32,907 bases of DNA from Bacteriovoracaceae bacterium. GTDB lineage: Bacteria; Bdellovibrionota; Bacteriovoracia; Bacteriovoracales; Bacteriovoracaceae. Below, one piece after another: positions 15,721 to 22,985 of this stretch (position 1 is its first letter; every line of letters begins with the position of its first letter). Both the position numbers and the translations under genes were made by a program. A model generated the notes under the pieces. It was not told the origin of the DNA. It made no database searches and worked only from the letters and a program-made list of their open reading frames with translations. Where the stretch lies: positions 1 to 32,907 of the forward strand of contig JARXAH010000051.1 of assembly GCA_029865945.1 (NCBI GenBank), written 5' to 3'.

Positions 15721-17379
15721 ATGGGAACACAAATTTTTTTATATTTTCTGATCATTATATTCGTATCTAGTAACGCAGATGCCAAAGATCAACTGGTGTC
15801 ACCATCTTTTTCCCCACACACGGCCGTGTTCTCTCATTTTAAAGAACGTGAAATCAAGGGACAATTAGCTCAGTCCCAAGAACTTAAAGATTGCCAAGAT
15901 AAAGCCAAAGTTAAATACCCAGATCAAAATGATATGATTTCTAAAGGATATGCAGAAATCAGTTCCTGTTTCAAAGAACAAATCGACAGGCTTCCAAAAG
16001 AAAAATTAAAACAACTAGAAGAATCGCTCGGATTAAAAAAATTTGGTCTCATTAAAAGTAAAGAATCAGAAAAAATTGGCGAATATTTTTCGAAGTTAAT
16101 CCAAGAAGCATTTTTACTTAACGTCGCAAATGATACGAAAGGTAAACAGCTAAACTATCTCAATCATCAGCAAGTAAATCAGATTTACCATCAGATGATG
16201 ACTCAGCAATTTTTCAATGAACTTTCTAGCTATTGTTTAAAAGATTCTCAAACTAAAGAACAATATAAAATCACAAAATCAAGTAATGATGAAATGCTAA
16301 AGATGGAAGATATACTTCAACTTGATCCAACCCAAGTAAATAAATTTTTCAGCGAATGCTTAGTCGAAGTCAATGAGGCCTGTGGGAAAAAGGGAACTAC
16401 CAATCAAAATCATGCTGGTTGTGCCTTTAACTCAAGAATGCGGGATTACAAAAAAATTACTAAGCATTTAGAGAAGGCGAATAAAGATTTTACTCAGTGG
16501 GCCGCTGAAAATCCTAATACCACGATTTGGCAATTTGCCGTTCAAAATTCCAGTAAGGCCGGCCAAATTTCTCAAGACAAGATCGATAAATTGACAAAAA
16601 TATCGAGCACGCAGTTTGTTGATGAAATGCATGGTGAAAGACAAAATGCCTTAACCAAAACGGCAACTAATTTTGATGAAAAATGCGGACCACAGGGCTC
16701 TGATAAAGATTGTGAAATGTTAATTGAAAAAGGTTCTCAGGAATCTCTGGGTGAGTTAATGATGAATCAAGAATTACAATATCTCGCGAGGGAAAAATTG
16801 TTGGACGAAACGAAAGGCGCTGATGAATTAAAAAAGATGCTGGAAGATGAATCCATCACATCCATTATAGGTAAAGATAAGTTAGAAGAATTAAAAAATT
16901 CTAATGATGCAGGGAAAATAAAAGAATTTTTACAAGAACACTTAGTGCAATCCAAGCTCGCGATTAAAGAGATGATAAAAAAGCGATTGGAAACCATCGG
17001 GCTGTCAAAAAATGATCAGATAAGAACAGCAACGCAAAAAATTCAAAATATAAGTAAAGAACTTAAAGATCGACCGGGTGAATATAGCGCTATCGTTTTT
17101 TTTGCCAATGTCATTAGTTCAATACCCACTTACATTAAGGGGGGACAAAAACATACGGACAATTTTAATACAGAACTTGCTAGCTGGAAAAATGATACAA
17201 CATTGCAGTCAAAATATGGTGGAGTTGGTCTAAAGTGGTTAACTGATTACGCAGCAGCTGAACACGGAAGAGCGCCGGCCTCCTCTGGCAGTGAGGATTC
17301 GGGAGTGATTGATGATGAGGGGCTCGATTCTTTTACTCTGGATAAAAAACAAGATGCGAACGCTGCTCCTAGTAATTAA
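15721..17379 (+). CDS. Secreted Cys-containing helical protein, unknown function
   Basis: 552 residues from the ATG at 15721; a TTG one codon earlier is the alternative, and the ribosome site is weak for both. A signal peptide is evident (hydrophobic core FLYFLIIIFV, cleavage expected after NADA). The mature protein is Lys/Glu/Gln-rich and mostly helical. It has eight cysteines, all in the first two-thirds, consistent with disulfides in the periplasm or outside. The C-terminus is acidic and low in order (SSGSEDSGVIDDEGLDS). No known domain was recognised. Its stop codon lies inside the left arm of the inverted-repeat element at 17373-17556. Confidence 0.8.
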   Translation: MGTQIFLYFLIIIFVSSNADAKDQLVSPSFSPHTAVFSHFKEREIKGQLAQSQELKDCQDKAKVKYPDQNDMISKGYAEISSCFKEQIDRLPKEKLKQLEESLGLKKFGLIKSKESEKIGEYFSKLIQEAFLLNVANDTKGKQLNYLNHQQVNQIYHQMMTQQFFNELSSYCLKDSQTKEQYKITKSSNDEMLKMEDILQLDPTQVNKFFSECLVEVNEACGKKGTTNQNHAGCAFNSRMRDYKKITKHLEKANKDFTQWAAENPNTTIWQFAVQNSSKAGQISQDKIDKLTKISSTQFVDEMHGERQNALTKTATNFDEKCGPQGSDKDCEMLIEKGSQESLGELMMNQELQYLAREKLLDETKGADELKKMLEDESITSIIGKDKLEELKNSNDAGKIKEFLQEHLVQSKLAIKEMIKKRLETIGLSKNDQIRTATQKIQNISKELKDRPGEYSAIVFFANVISSIPTYIKGGQKHTDNFNTELASWKNDTTLQSKYGGVGLKWLTDYAAAEHGRAPASSGSEDSGVIDDEGLDSFTLDKKQDANAAPSN

Positions 17380-17556
17380 CCTGAGCTCGGGAAATCCGTC
17401 GGTCTGCTGTGTCGCAAGAACTGCTCTCTTCTTGCGGCTTGGTTTTCACCAAGCCTCAGTCGGTCGCACTTCTGCTCCTTGCATACCTCGGATTTGCCGA
17501 CTCAGGGTTTTCCAGCAATAAAGTTCTGATGTTTTTCACCGAGCTGAGGTTAATTA
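17373..17556. repeat. 184-bp structured element with 18-bp terminal inverted repeats
   Basis: The left arm TAATTAACCTGAGCTCGG (17373-17390) and right arm (17539-17556) are reverse complements with one mismatch. Inside are two adjacent perfect 8-bp hairpins: CGCAAGAA/TTCTTGCG (17413-17436) and GGCTTGGT/ACCAAGCC with a 4-nt loop (17436-17455). A further pairing is AAATCCG/CGGATTT (17392-17398 with 17489-17495), and AGTCGG/CCGACT (17458-17463 with 17497-17502) competes with alternatives. It is visibly more GC-rich than its surroundings. It sits between convergent genes and contains both their stop codons. It may be a mobile palindromic element (MITE/REP-like), a structured RNA or a bidirectional terminator; no U tract is seen. 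Confidence 0.7.
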
Positions 17557-18867
17557 AATTTCCTTAATCCAAACGAAAACTTTTTCTTTGCCTGGAGGAG
17601 AAGGGCGAGAAGATTTACTTATATAAACATTTACCGAATCCGTTGAATTTAACTCACGAACAAAAGATTCAATATTTTTTGAAGGCACGTGAAGATTAAA
17701 AAATACGCCGCCAGGAATTTCATTGCCTACTAACTCGTTGGTCACGGGAGAAATTTCAAATTTTTTTACTAAATCTAAGATTTTACTTTTAGAGGCAAAG
17801 ATATCAGAGGACTTCACTAGCAAACGATAGGATTTATAAAATCCATACTGCGTATCTCTAAAATCATCCTCAGAATTGCTAAAACTAAAAATACTATACC
17901 GATCGCCTTGCTTTTGACCGAAGTCCACGGTGGTGGCCAAAATATCAGTTTCAGGCGTGAGGAAGTCGGGAATGTTTGGATTATTGAATTTTGTTTGAAT
18001 GTTTTTAAACTCATCTACGGAAAGCTCTATCTTTCTTTTTGCGGGGGGAACTTGAGTTTTAAAAACTAGTTTCGTGTCGGGTGCAGAGTGATTAATTTCC
18101 AATGCGGCAATTTCTTTAAGTAAGTAAGATTGATATATCTTAGAGAATTTATTGTAGCTAAAAATGAAAAGCACGAAAATAAAAAGAATGATGGTTGTTT
18201 CTCTAAATACTTTACCCCACCAGCCATAGAATAAAGGGATCGACTTTTGCTCTGGAATTTTCTCATCAGAGGTTATACTTGAGGCCGTTACGGTTGGAGG
18301 AGGAAAAACCGTATTTTGATTCAACTGCAAAATTTGTTCAAACTCTCTATACCGCCAAAGGTGACCTACACTAATTGGATGAGCTGAATGAACGGCTTGA
18401 TCTTGATGAGTATCTAAATTCATATCTCGAAATAAAAAAGAATCCCCTTGATAAATCCACCTTCCTAGGTAAAAAAAATCTTGAATCGAAGTGGACTTGT
18501 GGGGATACAACTTTAGGTAAGTGGAACGTAACGAAGTGATAATAAATTTTTCTGTTAACCCCAGATGCTTGGCGATCAATGGTAAGGGTTGCTTTAGTTC
18601 AGAATGAAGAAAGAAAATAAAAATATTAAAAAAAACTTCGAACACTTGTCTCACTAGAGGGTGAGTACTCGATTCACAATAATTTTTTAAAATTCTTCCT
18701 TGCTCCATCCAACTTAAATCGGATTGCAAGTAAGTTTCAAAGAATTTCTTGGAATAAGTATACTTTTGAGAGGTGGGAAAAAATTTCCCTATAAAGTGAG
18801 TTGAAACCATTCTTTCGTGATCATGATTTAAACTTCTTGATTGATCTTGTGTCGCCGTTATCTCCAT
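17554..18867 (-). CDS. Single-pass membrane protein, unknown function
   Basis: 437 residues. A cytoplasmic-looking N-terminal part (1 to about 215) is followed by one membrane helix (about 222-240) and an extracytoplasmic C-terminal part. The latter (about 330-435) alternates predicted strands and helices, with segments like YRLLVKSSDIFASKSKILDLVKKF and GGVFFNLHVPSKNIESFVREL. These recall the DUF4349-like fold in which a periplasmic domain follows one TM helix; this likeness is weak. It converges with the secreted 552-aa protein across the palindromic element. The ribosome site is weak and an internal start (Met20) is possible. Confidence 0.7.
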   Translation of the reverse strand: MEITATQDQSRSLNHDHERMVSTHFIGKFFPTSQKYTYSKKFFETYLQSDLSWMEQGRILKNYCESSTHPLVRQVFEVFFNIFIFFLHSELKQPLPLIAKHLGLTEKFIITSLRSTYLKLYPHKSTSIQDFFYLGRWIYQGDSFLFRDMNLDTHQDQAVHSAHPISVGHLWRYREFEQILQLNQNTVFPPPTVTASSITSDEKIPEQKSIPLFYGWWGKVFRETTIILFIFVLFIFSYNKFSKIYQSYLLKEIAALEINHSAPDTKLVFKTQVPPAKRKIELSVDEFKNIQTKFNNPNIPDFLTPETDILATTVDFGQKQGDRYSIFSFSNSEDDFRDTQYGFYKSYRLLVKSSDIFASKSKILDLVKKFEISPVTNELVGNEIPGGVFFNLHVPSKNIESFVRELNSTDSVNVYISKSSRPSPPGKEKVFVWIKEI

Positions 18868-19012
18868 GGATACATTCTCAGGTTTTGTTTTACCAATGAC
18901 AATAAACGCAAATTTCGTAGGCTTTTTTTGCCCCGATTTAACAAATTAATAAATACGCTTATTCTTAATAATAGTGGGATTTCTTTCTAACTCTAACGGA
19001 GGTTACCGGTCC

Positions 19013-19426
19013 ATGGCAAGCATAAGAACATCTGAAAGCGACCGTGCCATAGGTCAAAACCAAACCGAACAAGCTCATCAGCTCAGACAGGAACGAGTCA
19101 ACCATGCTCGAGAGCTAAACGGTATCAAAGAAAAACAAGAACTAGAAAGAGATCGCATGGCCAGAGACTACGACTTGAAACTAAGCAATGAAAAATCTCA
19201 GTTTGAAAATTCCATTAATAATGTTCGAAAAAAATATGAGGATTTAATCGCAGAAGAAAATAAAAGATACGAAAAGACACTGGGTGATTTAAAGGCCGTT
19301 CATGATGAAAAAGTCGCCGAGTTACAAAAAAATAACACGGATCAACTTAGTGATGTTGAAAAGATGCGAAGAGATTTTATGGCCGAGTACAGAAGAAAAG
19401 TAGAGACAGAGAGGCGAAAAATTTAA
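19013..19426 (+). CDS. Coiled-coil protein, unknown function
   Basis: 137 residues from the ATG at 19013, preferred over a GTG at 18974 because GGAGG lies ten bases before it. Nearly the whole chain is charged and helical (Glu, Lys, Arg, Gln rich, no Pro or Cys) with heptad-like spacing from about residue 20 to the end, so a long coiled coil is expected. No signal peptide or membrane helix. It precedes the FliG-like gene by 61 bases on the same strand and the two may be co-expressed. No family assignment is possible from composition alone. Confidence 0.75.
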   Translation: MASIRTSESDRAIGQNQTEQAHQLRQERVNHARELNGIKEKQELERDRMARDYDLKLSNEKSQFENSINNVRKKYEDLIAEENKRYEKTLGDLKAVHDEKVAELQKNNTDQLSDVEKMRRDFMAEYRRKVETERRKI

Positions 19427-19433
19427 TTTTTGA

Positions 19434-19464
19434 TTTTAATTTTAATTCTAATTCAAATTCTAAT
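19434..19464. repeat. Degenerate hexanucleotide tandem repeat
   Basis: Five 6-bp units follow one another: TTTTAA twice, TTCTAA, TTCAAA, TTCTAA, then TT. They occupy most of the short gap between the coiled-coil gene and the FliG-like gene. Confidence 0.7.
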
Positions 19465-19487
19465 TACTACCTAGATTGGGGACAAGC

Positions 19488-19889
19488 ATGGAAGATATCA
19501 TCATTAACGGAAGGGCCCAGGTCATAGAACTTTTAAAACTATTACCTGATGAAAATAAATTAAAAATCTTAACCATTGTTAAACAAAAAAATCCCAAACT
19601 TGCCAAAGAATTATTAATGTACACGGTTACGTTTGATACTTTCATGGGACTGAACGATAGCAGTTTAGAAATTGTATTGCCCTATATTAGTAATAAGATC
19701 TTAGCACTCTCACTTAAGAGCATTAAAAATGATTTCCAGCGAAAAATCTTGAAATGTCTTACGAGAACAAGAGCACTCGAAGTTTTTACTACTATCAAAA
19801 ATGATACAAGTACTTTTCAAGATACATTAAAGGCGAGAGAAAAAGTGGCGCAAATTTTAGGCTCCCTCTATCAAAGTGAATTGCTCTAA
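19488..19889 (+). CDS. Stand-alone FliG C-domain-like protein
   Basis: 133 residues from the ATG at 19488 (GGGG six bases upstream); a TTG at 19476 is the alternative. The middle aligns by eye with the FliG C-terminal region: a TFDTFMGLNDSSLEIVL segment parallels FEDL..DDRSIQRVL of FliG, and ILALSLKSIKNDFQRKIL parallels LALALKGA..LREKIL. A terminal helix (REKVAQILGSL) resembles ENEQKAILLIVRRL. At about 133 residues it is far shorter than FliG (about 330), and the torque-helix charges are largely absent. It is probably not a flagellar switch protein itself. Its 3' end overlaps the convergent ppx/gppA gene by 33 bp. Confidence 0.7.
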   Translation: MEDIIINGRAQVIELLKLLPDENKLKILTIVKQKNPKLAKELLMYTVTFDTFMGLNDSSLEIVLPYISNKILALSLKSIKNDFQRKILKCLTRTRALEVFTTIKNDTSTFQDTLKAREKVAQILGSLYQSELL

Positions 19890-20819
19890 GTCATTTACAT
19901 CATAAGATAGTAGACCATCCGCAACACCGAAGTCTGTGCAAATAACATCCCTTGGTTTGCCAATTTCTAAAAATTCTTTAAATAAAATCATGGCCCCAAG
20001 AATACTTCTGCTACGAAATCCAATAAAAGGATAATGATCTAAAAATTGATGGGGAGTATAATTTTGTTGCATCACTTGCTTTAAAAATTTAAGAATTGCA
20101 AAAGTATTTAGGGAACATCCGTGTTGGGAAATTTCACTAACTAACGGCCCAACACCCATCATTTGGAAAAATAAATTAATAGATCCGTAGGTGCAAAGGA
20201 CTGTGGAATCTGCCACAAAATCAACGCAACCATAAATGTGTGTTTGAAGGTCCGCGATGGAGAAAGAATTCTTTTCTATGAGCGAAGAAATCACTAAGCC
20301 CCCATAAGGGATGCTCATGATTTGGGGAGGTGTGCCTCGGCTTGCTATTTCCGTAGAAGCTCCCCCAAGATCAAAATAGCTGAGAGATTGGGACTGAATT
20401 TGCATTGACGGCAATAACGGCATCAAACTGAGCGCTCGCATCGCCAGCAAAATCTCTGCATGAGGAGTAATGATATGGACTTGAATATTTAATTTAGATT
20501 TTAAAGAATCAAAAAAATTTTGTGCCTCTTGAAAACCGATCCTGGCAGCGGCCGTAGCAACCGCCTTTATTTCAGTTGGTGGGATATGAAATTTTTTACA
20601 AATTTCTTTAAATTCACTGATCGTTTCAAAAATTAATCTTAAGGCATCTGTGCTCAAAACCCCTTTGGTTGGTAGAGTTGCCGCAAGGCCTGTGGTGACG
20701 ACTTTCTTGTACTCGGTCACAAATCCTGTAGAAAGTATCGAGCGGGAGGCGATAATCAAAGTAATGCTATTTGATCCGATATCAATGGCGGCAACATTTT
20801 GATTAGGGTCAGATTGCAT
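19857..20819 (-). CDS. ppx: Exopolyphosphatase / guanosine pentaphosphate phosphatase family protein
   Basis: 320 residues, the short two-domain form of the Ppx/GppA family (ASKHA fold). Visible motifs: the N-terminal phosphate loop AIDIGSNSITLII (about 11-23), the ATAAARIGFQEAQN segment corresponding to the conserved ATxAxRxAxN motif, and the second phosphate loop YFDLGGASTEI. The family hydrolyses inorganic polyphosphate or pppGpp in the cytoplasm, and which of the two applies here cannot be told. It is the last gene of the glmU-to-ppx operon, 6 bases after the AsmA-like gene. Confidence 0.88.
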   Translation of the reverse strand: MQSDPNQNVAAIDIGSNSITLIIASRSILSTGFVTEYKKVVTTGLAATLPTKGVLSTDALRLIFETISEFKEICKKFHIPPTEIKAVATAAARIGFQEAQNFFDSLKSKLNIQVHIITPHAEILLAMRALSLMPLLPSMQIQSQSLSYFDLGGASTEIASRGTPPQIMSIPYGGLVISSLIEKNSFSIADLQTHIYGCVDFVADSTVLCTYGSINLFFQMMGVGPLVSEISQHGCSLNTFAILKFLKQVMQQNYTPHQFLDHYPFIGFRSRSILGAMILFKEFLEIGKPRDVICTDFGVADGLLSYDVNDLEQFTLIEGA

Positions 20820-20825
20820 AGGAAC

Positions 20826-22976
20826 TCACAGGGTTTGAAATTTCCAATTTGATGAAGAGAGAGAATCTTGCAATAATTTTCCTTGATAAAAGGGTTTAAC
20901 TTTAGCGAATGAGGGTTTCTGAGAAAATATCTTAATATCAATATCAGATTCGTTTTCATTCTTCGTAGCTTGCAGATAGAATTTTTTACTTGCTTGCAAT
21001 TTTGATCCTACTAATACCGCCTGCAGTTGAAATTGCGTTGGACTCCACTGGGCATTAATCTCTGCGCTACTGCATTCAAAAGGAAGATTAAATAGACTTT
21101 TTCCCTTTTCGCGAGGAAGCATTGTGCTCAATTCTTCAGCAAGTTTAGGGAAATGAAAGGAGGAATTCTTAGATTTAATTTTTAATTCGATGGATTGATG
21201 CTTTTCATCTGAGAAGCTCGCAATCAGAGAACCATTCCATAATCCGGAGAGGATAATATTATTTTTTAGAAGCACCCAAGACCATAAAGATCCTGGCGAA
21301 TTTTGCAAACTCAAAGAAAGCAGTAAAGACTTGAAAGGGCCATCTTTATTGTCTTCATTATTTCTAAAAATAAGTTTTCCGCTAGTGTGAATTTTTTTAT
21401 TTTCAGCATTCTGTATTAACAATTCATAGAAAGAAATACCTTCTTGGGAAATCTTAGCTTTAGAAATAAATTCCTGTTTTTGATTTTCTACTAAAAAATT
21501 ATCAACGTTCAGCTCCCAAGGGATTTCTCCATTTGATAAACCCAAGAGTTCCATTTTTTTAGGAAAAATTTCTGTACCCAATGTTTTTACTAAACTATTT
21601 AGCGGAGAAATGCCTGTATTCAACAGTTTTGAGATCGAAGTGCCTTGACCGTCTAATTTATTATGTGTGGAGACGAGCGTAGAATCTTTTAAAAACAAGG
21701 AGTGATAAATATTTTCCTCCAACATAACGCCACTAAGATCGGGAATGATTCTGGTTTTCAGATAAAGTAACTGCGCGCCAGGTGGAGAAGTATTTTCAAT
21801 CGTTTTGATAGAATACAAAACTTGGGAATTCTTATTATCCTTGAGAGCAAAATCTATTTTTAGTTTATTATTATTTTTCGATATACTTGTTTTAAACTTC
21901 GCAGCAAAGCTCGAATTAGAGTCATAGTTTTTTAAATTTTCTGGATCATTTTTAAATAGGTAGTTTTCTAAGAAATTTTTTTTAATTAAATTATTTTCTA
22001 ATTCTAAATAATAATTTGCATGGTCATCCATGGTGAGAGAGCCTTGAAATCCACCGCTCTCTTCATTGGTTTTTTGCCTTAAGTTAAAAACGAGTCCAGA
22101 GGAATGAGGCTTAGCGGAATTTGCTGAAGTGGCGGAGGTGGCCGAGGTGCCAGAATTGGCAGAAGAGGCCAAGAGGGGCGTTAACTCCCAACTCCACTGA
22201 GAAAAAATATCCCAAGGTGACTTAACAACTCGTACAAAAAACTTAAAATTACTTTTATTGCCCGCCAAAAAATCGAGCAACTTAAACTCACCTGTTACGT
22301 GCGTCGTCCAATCCGTTTGGTTTTGCTTAAGAAAATTTCCTTCAACTGTTGTTTCCAGTGCCATGACGTTGCGAAAATTAATGTCTCGAAGAATGGTATT
22401 TCGAAATTCAGAAATTTGAATTAGGCCTTGGTTTTGTGAAAAACTTTGATCATTTTGAGCATTTTGAGCATTTTCAAAAATGATTTTAGTAAAGTTGGCA
22501 TTAAACTTATTGTTGCGAATTAAGGTAGGAAAATAAAAAGAAAGATTAGATTTTCCAAACAAATCGGAAATCGTATTCTTTTTTTGATAATCAAAATTTG
22601 TAACGACGACTTTGTCAGCGGAAATCTCAATTTTTCGCCCACCCAATAAAAAAAGGATAGGGACTCTGACTTTTAAATTTGTAAACTCAAGCCGCTGAAA
22701 AGGAAATTTTTCCCGCATTTCTGGAAGCACCGAAATCGTAACCTTATCTAGATCATATTTTATTCGAGATGAAAGTTTAAATTGCGGCCCACCTAACTCT
22801 ACTTGAAGATAGGGAAAATTATTGTGAATCGTATTAACAACTCCGCGCTGAAAAATACTTCCATCAAACTGATTTTTTAAAATAAAATAAGAGGTAGGGA
22901 TAAAAAAAAATAAAAAACCCACTACGATCCAAGTAATAAATAATTTTTTCTGCCGCACGACTACTATTGAGTTCAT
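20826..22976 (-). CDS. AsmA-like membrane-anchored periplasmic protein
   Basis: 716 residues. One N-terminal membrane helix (about 13-33) is followed by a long periplasmic region rich in short alternating hydrophobic strands, as in AsmA/YhdP-like proteins. The segment FQRLEFTNLKVRVPILFLLGG (about 85-105) and the following IEISADKVVV resemble the N-terminal AsmA repeat unit, but the similarity is modest. Such proteins are tied to lipid transport to, and homeostasis of, the outer membrane. Two low-complexity spots (SATSATSANSA and NAQNAQ) come from 9-bp tandem repeats in the DNA. Lies between gatB and ppx with 6-9 bp gaps, clearly in the same operon. Confidence 0.65.
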   Translation of the reverse strand: MNSIVVVRQKKLFITWIVVGFLFFFIPTSYFILKNQFDGSIFQRGVVNTIHNNFPYLQVELGGPQFKLSSRIKYDLDKVTISVLPEMREKFPFQRLEFTNLKVRVPILFLLGGRKIEISADKVVVTNFDYQKKNTISDLFGKSNLSFYFPTLIRNNKFNANFTKIIFENAQNAQNDQSFSQNQGLIQISEFRNTILRDINFRNVMALETTVEGNFLKQNQTDWTTHVTGEFKLLDFLAGNKSNFKFFVRVVKSPWDIFSQWSWELTPLLASSANSGTSATSATSANSAKPHSSGLVFNLRQKTNEESGGFQGSLTMDDHANYYLELENNLIKKNFLENYLFKNDPENLKNYDSNSSFAAKFKTSISKNNNKLKIDFALKDNKNSQVLYSIKTIENTSPPGAQLLYLKTRIIPDLSGVMLEENIYHSLFLKDSTLVSTHNKLDGQGTSISKLLNTGISPLNSLVKTLGTEIFPKKMELLGLSNGEIPWELNVDNFLVENQKQEFISKAKISQEGISFYELLIQNAENKKIHTSGKLIFRNNEDNKDGPFKSLLLSLSLQNSPGSLWSWVLLKNNIILSGLWNGSLIASFSDEKHQSIELKIKSKNSSFHFPKLAEELSTMLPREKGKSLFNLPFECSSAEINAQWSPTQFQLQAVLVGSKLQASKKFYLQATKNENESDIDIKIFSQKPSFAKVKPFYQGKLLQDSLSSSNWKFQTL
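22113..22168. repeat. 9-bp tandem repeat inside the AsmA-like gene
   Basis: The coding strand repeats GCCACCTCN units, encoding Ser-Ala-Thr/Asn triplets (SATSATSANSA). The repeat keeps the reading frame, so length changes would alter the protein without frameshift. Confidence 0.65.
22451..22477. repeat. Second 9-bp tandem repeat in the AsmA-like gene
   Basis: The 9-mer CATTTTGAG (plus strand) occurs twice followed by a partial third copy, encoding NAQNAQN. Like the other repeat in this gene it is in frame. Confidence 0.6.
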
Positions 22977-22985
22977 ATATCCTTA

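Noticed and set aside
17309-17521. 70-codon plus-strand frame covering the end of the secreted protein and the palindromic element
   Set aside because: Most of it translates the inverted-repeat element, has no ribosome site and overlaps a longer supported gene.
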